NCBI GenBank assembly: GCA_004369085.1
Contig: ML210372.1
Coordinates: 1-45,284, forward strand
Direction: 5' to 3'
DNA from: Coprinopsis marcescibilis
Lineage: Eukaryota; Basidiomycota; Agaricomycetes; Agaricales; Psathyrellaceae
DNA: 45,284 nucleotides
In this document: piece after piece, positions 33,458-42,769 of the stretch
Position numbering within the stretch: the first letter of the stretch is position 1
Layout: each line of letters opens with the position of its first letter
Made by a program: the position numbers and the translations under genes
The notes under the pieces: generated by a model
The model's input: only the letters and a program-made list of their open reading frames with translations
Databases searched by the model: none
Told to the model about the DNA's origin: nothing

Positions 33458-33884
33458 TTAGGCCATCAGCAATCTAACAATTCGCTTTGTCAGCTTTTAA
33501 AAGCGCAGATAAGTCCAAAAAGGGCGACAAAGCGATGAAGCCGAAAGGCGGCAAAGTTTATGTATTGGTAATAGTATTACGAAAGTTGGCATCACAATCG
33601 AGGTATTATTTATGGAAAAAGGGCAAAAAGCTCACAAAAGTCCAAAAAGATAAGAAAAGCGAGCAAGTCTACCCGGGACTGCTTGTTAACCCCCCGCTAA
33701 GTGTTGCTTGTGGGTTCAAATACGATAAGACATATTTCATAGACATCAGAGTACTTCAGTCTACACGTATACAGCAGTATACATGCTGAAGGGTGGCGCT
33801 TCCCCGCTTTTCGCTTTTGCGCATCCCAAAAGCGGATATGCGCCGAAAGCGGACATGCGGAGTATCAATTTGCTGATGGCCTAA
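33458..33884. mobile_element. MITE-like element with TA target sites
   Basis: Perfect 15-bp inverted ends TTAGGCCATCAGCAA at 33458-33472 and 33870-33884. The outer TA on each side fits a TA target duplication, leaving GGCCATCAGCAA as the element's terminal repeat. Subterminal stretches on both sides are rich in AAAAGCG-type words in inverted orientation. Inside is an open frame (from about 33484 to 33789) of Lys-rich low complexity (KSKKGDKAMKPKGGK). No transposase is visible. A Tc1/mariner-type MITE is the simplest reading. Confidence 0.5.
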
Positions 33885-34806
33885 CTGGGTATGCGTACGC
33901 GTTTTGGACGGATCAAGTTACACTCTTTAGCCTAGAGGGTAATTAAGATAGGCAGTTCACTTTGTATTACTTTAGGGTAGCCTGTGTATTAGCGTAGTTG
34001 TAAATAAAATCCTCCAATGCATATAAGTCCATGTGAATATTCCGAGGGAACGTTACTGTGTATAACTTTAAGGTAGCCCATCATGTGAAAATCGGATGAG
34101 CTGATGCTTGTGTGCCAGAAAGTAAGACTATGATACTCACTTATCTTGCGCTAACTTAGTTTTGTACGCTTGCTTTAGCTTTAACTTGACGCGAAAGCGC
34201 TGCGGGCCCTGCTTATATGCAATTCCTCCTCCTCCATTCTCCTACTCAAATGACATAATCGTGCGTGAGGGTTTCAAACAAAGATTTCACACACGTAACG
34301 TAACATACACGATTATATAATTTATATTGAGCAGCTGGCGGCCTCTCTGTTTGCCTCACAACCTTGGAACGTTGTTGAGGTATGGCCGCGTCAATCTCAT
34401 TGGTTCCTGTAACTCAAATGTATATCTAGTTTGATTTGTTGTGCTCGCTTCCGATTAGTATGTAGCCAATTGCGTGCACATCTGATCGGGGACCTGGAAA
34501 AGACGTAAATTCCGACATGCAATTGGCTATTATTGAATGGGCATATGTAGGAGCCGCATGCGGGCGGCGGCGTGGGCGCGACACCGATATGTATTAATAG
34601 AACTTCTGACTACAGACTGTTTACCCTGTCGTTTCTCCTGACTACAACACCAAGCCCTTGCCTGTATCCGATTTCCCTCCTTTCTTTCGCTCCCAAAGCT
34701 TTGTACATTCCTTTTGACACACAACTATCAAGTCAATCGCCAAGTCCACACCCTAGGCCCGTTTTTAGCATCTATACAGGGGATTCGCGCCCCGTGGAGG
34801 AAAGGG
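33885..34806. other. Intergenic and promoter of 7-TM gene A
   Basis: From about 34360 the sequence matches, in inverted orientation, the 5' flank of gene B (to about 40800). The uninterrupted TA at 34427-34428 is the empty site for the MITE present in the other arm. No separate gene is recognised. Confidence 0.5.
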
Positions 34807-36238
34807 ATGCCAACGGTGACAACGGGAAGAGGGGCGACGTTCGGAAGTGCACAGAAAAGCGAGATGGAGCAAGTCTACCACCTTATCTCTGTACTGATAG
34901 GGGTTAGTGCCTATAAGCTGACGTATTTGAGACCTGGAGCTGATGATCTCTATCTGTCTCATGTCGTGATAGAGCATTGCATATGGTGAGCTTTCAAGCG
35001 TACACTTGTCACCTAAAAATTCCTACACAGCGCTGAACTGGCTATCCCAGGTATATACCTTCCGCTGTTTATGTTGGGAGTTCCAATAATTGTGAAACGG
35101 ATGACGCGTAGCTCCTCACCTGTGAGTTCCCGTGGGGTCATGATGCGTAAATTTGACCAACTCACTGTACACCTCTTTCTAGACATTCCTCGTGGGATCA
35201 GTCCTTATCTTCGTATTCGCGACCATATATATCAGTGAGTCATATGCTTGTTTAACCTCGCGAGCAGAGTCTGCAAAGTATCTTTAACTCGGGATAGTTA
35301 TCGCAATTTACCGGCTAGTATTTGCGTACGGCAAGCAAATCACCAAACCAGAGCTGCCCATAGTCTACTATTACCAGACGCGAAGCCAGTGGGATGGTTT
35401 CACGCAGTCTTTCATGATGAACGTTGGGACGTGGACTGCGGATGTAATGGTGGTACGTCCTGCTCCCAAGCTAAACACACTACTCAGTAATGAATGCTTC
35501 AACCTGATTCAACCTCCAGATATACCGCTGCTACCTCATCTGGAATTACTCCTACCTCGTCATCCTCCTTCCATGTTCCCTCCTGTGTCTGAGCATCTGT
35601 ACGTCCGTTTCTCGTCCCGAGCCAACAGCCCGCCGGACTGCTTAGACTGCACAACATCCAGGCGTCGGAATTTACACAATGACTTTCACGCTAAATCCCT
35701 CACTCATCACCATCGCCCAAGTAACACCCTTCTACAGCATCCTGTTCCCACTCAACGTCAGCAAATATGCACTCTCCACAGGCCTCATCGCGTACCGGAT
35801 CCACCGCCAGCACCGCGAAAACCGCGCTATCGGTCTACAAGCATACGGTGACAACATCGCCCTCGTCCGGGTTACAAGGGTCGTTATAGAAAGTGCGGCG
35901 CTCTACCTCTTGCAGCAAATAACGCTGCTCTTCTTGTACTTCTTCAAGCATCCTGCACAGGTGCTGTTTTTTGACACGCTATTGCCGACGATTGGTGAGT
36001 CCTTCGTCACTAGTTCGTCGTGCTCCCGCTGGACTGATTAAGAGTGGCTAACCTTGATCTGGCTTGGACAGGGATAGTGTTCCTGCTCATGGTCCTCCGC
36101 ACGCAGTCCAAGCAGGCTCCAGGAGGGATACGATCCCAGTCGATCATCCTACCGACCCTCACTTCAGCCTCAGGGACGGGCCCGCGAGAGCTTACAGTGC
36201 TGAGCTCACATAAATCCGCTTCAGTAGTGTCCATGTAG
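34807..36238 (+). CDS. 7-TM type membrane protein, gene A of inverted pair
   Basis: Seven exons: 34807-34985, 35031-35121, 35183-35234, 35298-35452, 35520-35598, 35662-35994 and 36072-36238, giving 351 residues with continuous phase. The ATG (MPTVTTGRGATFGSAQ) is preceded by no in-frame ATG nearby. Membrane segments include YHLISVLIGVSAYKL, GIYLPLFMLGVPIIV, FLVGSVLIFVFATIYI, WTADVMVIYRCYLIW, YLVILLPCSLLCLSI, an amphipathic YALSTGLIAYRI, YLLQQITLLFLYFF and IVFLLMVLR. IYRCYLIW is also the hallmark of other Agaricomycete membrane families. Exons 1-6 have the same lengths as gene B (179, 91, 52, 155, 79, 333 nt). The hydrophilic tail is 27 codons shorter than in B. Function is unknown; a receptor or sensor role is only a guess from topology. 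Confidence 0.88.
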
Positions 36239-36365
36239 TTGAAACGGCGGGTCCCGCCAAGGTGCCAACACCAATAAAGACCGATACGGGAGGGGGAGAC
36301 AAAGGGAGAGTCGTAGTAATTGCATCACCGCTACCGAACATAGACAGCATCCTAGCGTTGACATG

Positions 36366-36500
36366 GATGTCACTCGGGGCCAGGACTCTTATAATCCCCT
36401 ACATTCATATACTCGAATAGATATAAATCGAGGTCATTACGCCATGTGTTAGTGTTTCGCAACTTCGATATCTGTTGGAGGTTACACCTATCGAAGCGAA
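36366..36500 (-). repeat. Shared 3' block R4
   Basis: On the minus strand this matches the block at 38536-38690, with landmarks TCGATTTATATCTATTCGAG and GTATATGAATGTAGGGGATT. It is the 3' flank of 7-TM gene A and the most diverged of the four copies. Confidence 0.55.
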
Positions 36501-36619
36501 GGGAAGAGCTAGTCTTTAACCCTATGGACTTCGTTTAAAAGCACTTACGAGAACTCGTTCATTTAATGTTCTCCATTTATTTACGTCAGTGTTTATCCGC
36601 CATTTTTTCCCGTTTAAAT

Positions 36620-38090
36620 ATCAAACGACGAGCTGAGCGGTTCTGTAGGACCCACAGTGTCGTCTCAAGAGTCAGAGCGTCCAGGGTCGACGACGACCAT
36701 GTATGTATATATGCTGCCATCCGAGATCATCTACATGTTCGACTGCACGCGGCATTGACTTTGAACTCTGCAGTGTCCTGTCGGACTACTGCATCGTCGG
36801 AGATTTCAAATAGGCAGAAATCGATCCAAATCCGTGGCGCAAAGTACAGCTCCGAAAACCGCGCGACGGAGAGGGAGAATAACCTTACAATTGAAAGGTT
36901 ATAGATAACGCCCTCCCTTTGACAATACAAGCAATCCCGCACATTCACATTCATGGACAAACCAAACACATCCCACCACCCTTGCAAGGCCCACCAACCC
37001 CATCCCATCCACACAGAACCTCAGCTCGCTCCTCGCATTTTCATTCCGTCCACCCGCCTCAGCCTCGTGAACTACCACCACACTTCGCACTATCCTTTGC
37101 AAACGGAAGATCATCGTGGGGTGAGTGTAGAGTACTCACCGCGCGCAATAGCATCCAGGAACGGAATCGCCGACAGTTGAGGATGAATGTCACCGGTGAA
37201 GACGATGCGATAGCCATACCGCCGCCTCTCCTCAATCTCACAATCAACGCTAACATCACCAACGCCAGCACCATGGGGGATGCTCTTAACCTCCGAGTTC
37301 GCGGAAAGCTCAGCGTCGTCCTCGACAACCGAGTCCTCATGAAAAGGCTGGTCAGACACCTGGGTCTCAGCAACATCACCCGAATCTGAATCCAGTCGTG
37401 CAACATTCACGTCGTTCGAATCCGAGCCATCAACAGCCCCCACAGCCTTTAGCAAAAACTCTCAATCAGCAAAGGCACTTGCGAGAGAAGCAAAAAATGA
37501 GAAAAGTTACCAAACCGTTCTGCGAGATGACTCAGTTTCAACAAGCACAATCGTCACCCACCCCAGTTCTTCCGTTGTAACCTTCCGACCCTAAGAAGAT
37601 TTCACGATAAAAGCAGTCGTATTAGCAACCATACGCGATGAGACGAGGATAAATGCGCATGCATGCACTGAAACCACTGCCGAGAGATGGAATCTGACAA
37701 AAAATCGACAAGGGAGAGGCTCACTGCTATGACCAGGTATGCAAATCACCAGAGGGACCGCAGGCTCGACATCCGGCTCGACATCTCGACCCATGTCAAC
37801 ATCCACGCAAAAAGCACTCTCAAAGGCGGAGGAACGAGAATCCCCAAGGCTAGCAGTTTCGTCCAATGGATCAGACGAGTCAATGCACGATATATCAGTA
37901 AAGCCAGAGGAAGAGTCGGTGATACGCGAAGAAGAGCAATTTCGACGTGATTCGTAAGCAAAACCAGCAGAGAGAGGAAGATCCAGCGAAAGGACGATCG
38001 GCGAGGACATTATCGGGCTCGACGGTGGGAGGTCATCCAGTATCGGAGAAAGTCGGGAGCACCCAGTGCCATCGGCCTCTCCAGGCGTCT
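36620..38090 (-). pseudogene. Headless, shuffled copy of the homeodomain-family gene
   Basis: On the minus strand, 38067-36790 matches the C-terminal two thirds of the gene at 42770-44578: SSPIVLSLDLP, FAYESRRNC, CIDSSDPLDET, VFTGDIHPQLSAIPFLDA and SELRFCVDGM. The homeodomain-encoding 5' third is absent from its proper place. A short piece of that third (matching about 44050-44140) sits instead at 36630-36730, beyond the 3' part. A stop occurs after GDDCAC, where the intact gene reads on, and the GEYST stretch is frameshifted. Several indels between the copies are multiples of three, so the parent sequence evolved under coding constraint. Homology ends near 38090. Confidence 0.75.
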
Positions 38091-38535
38091 TCTGGACTTT
38101 ATAAAAAAGTTCTTCTCCCTTCTTTGTACATACTTTCTCATTCTCCTGTCTCTACCGGAAGCTCAGGGTACATTTTTAATCATTCAATGCAGACATCGTT
38201 GAAGTTTAAAGGGAATAGCTAGGGAACTGCTCTTGTAGGAGCTCCGTCGGTCGTCGCAAGTATACAAATACGCAGAGTTTATAAACCTTTCCTCAACGTC
38301 TCCTGCCCTGGGTTTTGGCCCAAAAACGGCGAAAAAAGCCCCTTGACGTTGAGTTAAATATCAATTTCGAAATATCCACTTTTCTAAGCTCTGTTCACTG
38401 AGGGGAAGTGGTGGTGAAGTTTATAAACTCTGGGGTGGCAACAGTGCTTACGCTGGTTTTTGTTACATATGTTTTATGCAAATGCACGTAGGCTCTCTGT
38501 TTGAAGTCTTCGCTAGCTTCGAGAGGTGTAAGTAA
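38091..38535. other. Intergenic, nothing recognised
   Basis: Between the homeodomain-family relic and block R2. No gene, RNA or terminal repeat was identified. Confidence 0.4.
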
Positions 38536-38690
38536 CCTTAAGTTACGAGACACTCTCACATAGCTTAGGTACATCGATTTTATATCTACTCGAGTATCAG
38601 AATTGGTTCCACAAATGCAAGGGATCAGCAAAGGTCCCGACTCCAAGTAACATCTGGCCCAGCAGCGAGAGGTGGTCTAAGGTCAGTGAC
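38536..38690 (+). repeat. Shared 3' block R2
   Basis: An uninterrupted copy of the block, including TACATCGATTTTATATCTAC, TCGAGTATCAGAATTGG and AAGGGATCAGCAAAGGTCCC. It lies at the 3' end of 7-TM gene B and overlaps its last codons. It serves as one of the empty sites that define the 712-bp insertion in R1. Confidence 0.75.
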
Positions 38691-40198
38691 ACGAGCTCCA
38701 CCCTCCCTTTGGCCCCGAACAAATATCCTTCTCCCCCTCCTTATGGCTCTCCTCCGCTTCATTGTTGTTGGTCACCTCGTCCATGCCTCCATGTGAGTTC
38801 AGCACTGTAAGCTCCCGCGTACCCGTCCCTGTACCTGAAGCGAGGTTCGGTAGGATGATCAACTCGGATCGGATCCCTCCTGGAGTCTGCTTAGGCTGCG
38901 TGCGGAGGGCCATGAGCAGGAACACGATTCCTGTCCAGGCCAGATAAAGGTCAGCCACTCTCAATCAGTCCAGCGTGGGCACGACGAACGAACTAGCTAC
39001 GAAGGACTCACCAATCGTCGGCAATAGCGTGTCGTAAAGCAACACTACCGCAGGATGCTTGAGGGAGTACATGACAAGCATCGTTATTTGCTGCAAGAGG
39101 TAGAGCGCCGCACTTTCTATAACGACCCTTGTAACCCGGACGAGGGCAATGTTGTCTCTGTATGCCTGTAGACCGATAGCGCGGTTTTCGCGGTGCTGCC
39201 GGTGGATCCTGTACGCGATGAGGCCCGTGGAGAGTGCATATTTGCTGATGTTGAGTGGGAACGGGATGCTGTAGAAGGGTGTGACTTGGGCAAGGGTGAT
39301 GAGTGATGGATTTAGTGTGAAAGTCATTGTGTAAATTCCGACGCCTGGATGTTGTGCAGTGTAAGGCTTCCGGCAGGCGATTGGATGGGAAGGAGAAACG
39401 TACGTACAGATGCTCAGACACAGGAGGGAACATGGAAGGAGGATGACGAGGTAGGAGCAGTTCCAGATGAGAAAGCAGCGATATATCTGGAGGTTGGATT
39501 AATCCCCCCAGGGCTGAGTAGCGTGTTCAGCTTGGGGACAGGACGTACCACCATTACATCCGCAGTCCACGTCCCAATGTTAATCATGAAAGACTGCGTG
39601 AAACCATCCCACTGGCTTCTGGTCTGGTAATAATAGACTATGGGTAGTTCTGGTTTGGTGATTTGCTTGCCGTAGGCAAATACTAGCCGGTAAATTGCGA
39701 TAACTATCCCGAGTTAAAGATACTTTGCAGCCTCTGCTCGCGAGGTTAAACAAGCATATGACTCACTGATATATATGGTCGTGAACAAGAAGATTAGGAC
39801 TGATCCCACGAGGAATGTCTAGAAGGAGGTGGATGGCGAGTTAGTGAAGTTTACGCATAATGACAGGCACACCGAGAACTCACCGATGCAGAGCTACGCG
39901 TCGTGCGTTTCGCTATTATGGGGACTCCCAACACAAATAGCGGGAGGTATATACCTGGGAAAGCCAGTTCAGCGCTGTGTGGGCATTTTTATCTGTCAAA
40001 TCTACACTTGAAAGCTCACCATATGCAACGCTCTACCACGACGCGAGACAGATAGAGATCATCAGCTCCAGGTCTCAAATACGTCAGCTTATAGACACTA
40101 ACCCCTATCAGTACAGAAATAAGGTGGTATAGCTGCTCCAACTCGCTCTTCTGTGCGCTGCCGAACGTCGCCCCTCTTCCCGTTGTCACCGTCGTCAT
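38683..40198 (-). CDS. 7-TM type membrane protein, gene B of inverted pair
   Basis: Seven exons on the minus strand: 40198-40020, 39974-39884, 39818-39767, 39703-39549, 39486-39408, 39344-39012 and 38930-38683, giving 378 residues. All splice sites are conserved with gene A, and exon lengths match except in the last. The protein starts MTTVTTGRGATFGSAQ and keeps each membrane segment (GIYLPLFVLGVPII, FLVGSVLIFLFTTIYI, SAALYLLQQITMLVMY, IVFLLMALR). The C-terminal tail is hydrophilic and acidic (MDEVTNNNEAEESHKEGEKD) and longer than in A. Both copies being intact argues that both are expressed or that the duplication is young; the many synonymous and intronic differences favour the first. Ligand and role are unknown. 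Confidence 0.88.
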
Positions 40199-40618
40199 CT
40201 CACTTTCCTCCACGGGGGGCGAATCCCCTTTATGGATGCTAAAGAATGGGCCTGGAGTGTGTGGACTTGGCGATGCACTTGATATTTACGTGTCAAAAGG
40301 ACAAAAGGAATGTATAACGCTTTGGGAGCGAGAGAAAGGAGAGTGATAGGATACAGGAAAGGGCTTGGTGTTGTGGTCAGGAGAAACGACGGGGTAAGCA
40401 ATTGTCAGAAGCTCTATTAACATCGGCATGAAGTGCTGGGGCGCCCACGCCAAGCCCACGCCGCCACCCGCACGCGGCTTCGACATATGCCTATTCAATT
40501 GTACATAGAAACCTAGTCTTTACCAGGTCCCCGATCAAATGTGGCGCTGATCTACTACATGCATGCAATTTGTCTCATCTCGTTGTGCTACATAATCGGA
40601 AGCGAGCACACCAAACTA

Positions 40619-40720
40619 CAGTCGGAACCGCCTTGACGTTATGCCTTTTTGCAGGGAGAGTTCGCCCCAAAAGAGCGCTTGGGTGGACCGAAAACTGATG
40701 CCTTAAGGCGGTTCAGACTG
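40619..40720. mobile_element. 102-bp Tc1/mariner-type MITE with TA target duplication
   Basis: The ends are CAGTCGGAACCGCCTT on the left and, read inverted from the right, CAGTCTGAACCGCCTT (one mismatch in 16). TA flanks both sides (40617-40618 and 40721-40722). The matching site in the other arm has a single TA (34427-34428) between the same flanking words, so insertion with TA duplication is shown directly. A CAGT start and TA target fit Tc1/mariner. It sits about 420 bp upstream of gene B's start codon. Confidence 0.8.
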
Positions 40721-40800
40721 TACATATGTATTTGACTTACAGAAACCAATGAGATTGACGCGACCATACCCAAACAATGTGTTCCCAAGACCCAGCTCAT

Positions 40801-41080
40801 CTGATCCGCAATGCATCTCCAATTTCGTCTTGTGTCGTCGCTCCGTGTCTACGCACAGGTAGAGAATAAAAATAACATTTGAGTACTTTTGGTGTATATT
40901 CATGTATCATGACTGTATGAATAGACATGCTAGTGCTGTGGTTGGGGATAGGGAGGCTCCAGCCGAGTTAAGAGCACGCACTGCAGGTTATGAGGCAAAG
41001 AGAGAGGCCGCCAGCCGGCTAACCCAGGCGGGTGGGAAATGCGAAGTGACTCAATATGATTCTGTATGTTACGTGTATGA
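40801..41080. other. Unassigned junction sequence
   Basis: Lies between the end of the inverted arm and the truncated DUF1996-CBM1 copy. No promoter module like those of copies 1-3 is present, consistent with copy 4 having lost its 5' end. Confidence 0.4.
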
Positions 41081-42067
41081 GAAATGCACCGCGCTGTCCA
41101 AGTTCCCAATCGTATCAACGGTGGCATGACGATCTACTATACTTTGCAGGACTTCAACCTCAACGGTGATCTCAAGATCACCGCATCCCTGCCCATACGT
41201 GACGTCCAGCTTAATATCATAAACCAGTGATAATTGCCACTAGGGATTCCGTATCAATTCCATATGGTCATCGGTAACCCAACGGCTAACGGAAAGGTCT
41301 CCAATGACCTCAAGTTTGTCTGCTTGGCCGATAAGGGAACACGTTTCCCAGAGCTCGATGTCTTCCCGACGTCAAAATCCCGTGCTGGCATCATGACCGT
41401 CTACCACTTCCCCGCGTACGTCATACGACTCTCCTTCAATTCTCTGACACTCAGCAAAACTTTGATCCTCAGGTGCTAGGATGGCAAAACCCTGGACCCC
41501 CCGACTACCGATCTGACATGTACAACACTGTCAGGGAGGCGTTCAACAACGGCGGCTCCTGCCCCGCCTCGCATCCTGTCCGCATTCCGCAAGTCGCCTA
41601 CGGGACCCTCTGGGACACCACCCAGTTCGATAACATGGGGCCCTCCAACGGCCAGAACCTCAGAGCGTCCAGGCAATGAACGCTTGCACCATCAAGGACA
41701 TGGTTAATGAGGATATCGGCAGAAACGGATGTAAGTTGTCCTACTAGTATCTCAACGGAGAAACCACGATCTAACGGTACCACAGGGATCTCTCGTCTCC
41801 CTGGATCTGGCCAAGTCGACCCTGTCCCCGTCCCCGTCCCCGTCACCACCAGCACCCGAGCCCAGCCCCCCGTCGTTACTCAACCCGCTCCTGGTGGCAC
41901 CGTTCCGAGATATGGCCAATGTGGAGGGTAAGTATCATGTCCTTCCGTATCATCAATGAGACTGTACACTGACAACATCCTGTAGCCAAGGATGCACTAG
42001 CCCGACACAATGCGCTTCCCCATACACCTGCAAGGCTACCAACCAATACTACTCTCAGTGCATGTAA
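41081..42067 (+). pseudogene. Decayed DUF1996-CBM1 gene (copy 4)
   Basis: The promoter, signal peptide and roughly the first 100 codons are missing; homology starts near 41084. Further damage: an early frameshift leading to TGA (near 41127); intron 1 donor GTACGT changed to ATACGT; an extra 11 bp near 41253 (frameshift); Cys to Ser in the SKCRAG motif; TGG to TAG in CWDG at the start of exon 3; and a deletion of about 145 bp at 41660. The last two introns and the CBM1 exon (ending 42067, QYYSQC then Met) still look intact. The gene cannot make a functional secreted protein from this locus. It is followed by block R3, as copy 3 is by R1. Confidence 0.9.
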
Positions 42068-42191
42068 ACGGTTCGCCCAAGGTTCGCCAATCGGATCCCC
42101 CTCAGTATCGTCTGCAGTCTTTATGTCTTTACGATTATATGTCTCTTTTATCTATTTCAACTTCTCATTCCTAACGAATTAACAGAAATCC

Positions 42192-42345
42192 AAAGTTAAG
42201 AGACAATCCCGCATAACTTAGGTACATCGATTTTATATCTACTCGAGTATCTGAATGATTTCCATAAACGTAAGGGTTCAGCAAAAGTCCTGACTCCAAG
42301 TCAACGGCGAGAGGTGGTCTAATAAGGTCAGTGACACAAGCTCTA
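42192..42345 (+). repeat. Shared 3' block R3
   Basis: An uninterrupted copy of the block: TACATCGATTTTATATCTAC, TCGAGTATCTGAATG and GTAAGGGTTCAGCAAAAGTC. It directly follows DUF1996-CBM1 copy 4 and runs into the relic of a third 7-TM gene, so it shows the ancestral order. Confidence 0.75.
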
Positions 42346-42590
42346 CCACCCTCCCTTTGGCCCTGAATCAATCTCTTTCTCCCCCTTATGATTCTCCTCC
42401 GCTCCACTGTTGTTGGTCACCTCTAGGCTTAGCCGCTTGTCAACGCCCTCATGTGAGCTCAGCACTATAAGCTCCCGCATACCCGTCCTGTACCCATGGC
42501 GCTGATCCCCACTGGCACAACGCACGCAATTTGTCTCATCTTGATATGCTACCCAATCGGAAGCGAGAACAAAAATCCCATATACATATG
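42330..42590 (-). pseudogene. Relic of a third 7-TM gene
   Basis: On the minus strand 42500-42343 encodes a C-terminal tail close to that of gene B (RELIVLSSHEGVDK, EVTNNSGAEENHK, DSGPKGGW). It is joined directly to sequence at 42505-42575 that matches the 5' flank of gene B (GCAATTTGTCTCATCT and AATCGGAAGCGAG). Everything between, that is all membrane-spanning exons, has been lost, so only the two edges of the gene remain. Confidence 0.75.
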
Positions 42591-42769
42591 AGTTACAGGA
42601 AGGAATTCAAATGAAATCCGATCTATCAATAAAAGAAGTTAGCACATTGTCGTTCTTCGAGGCATGTGAAGGGCACATCGAGGAGGCGAGACGCGTCCTC
42701 CACAATGGAGAGAGAAAACCATTTGACAATTGAATAGCTATACATGACACCCTCCGCCTTTCACAATAC

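Larger units (their letters stand above)
34360..36500. repeat. Left arm of inverted segmental duplication
   Basis: Matches 38536-40800 in inverted orientation. The match covers 5' flank, all seven exons and six introns of the 7-TM gene and about 260 bp of 3' flank. Both genes remain intact. The arms are separated by about 2 kb holding a homeodomain-family relic. Confidence 0.85.
38536..40800. repeat. Right arm of inverted segmental duplication
   Basis: The inverted counterpart of 34360-36500. It carries gene B, its 3' block and its 5' flank. A 102-bp MITE in the 5' flank (40619-40720) is absent from the left arm. Confidence 0.85.
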
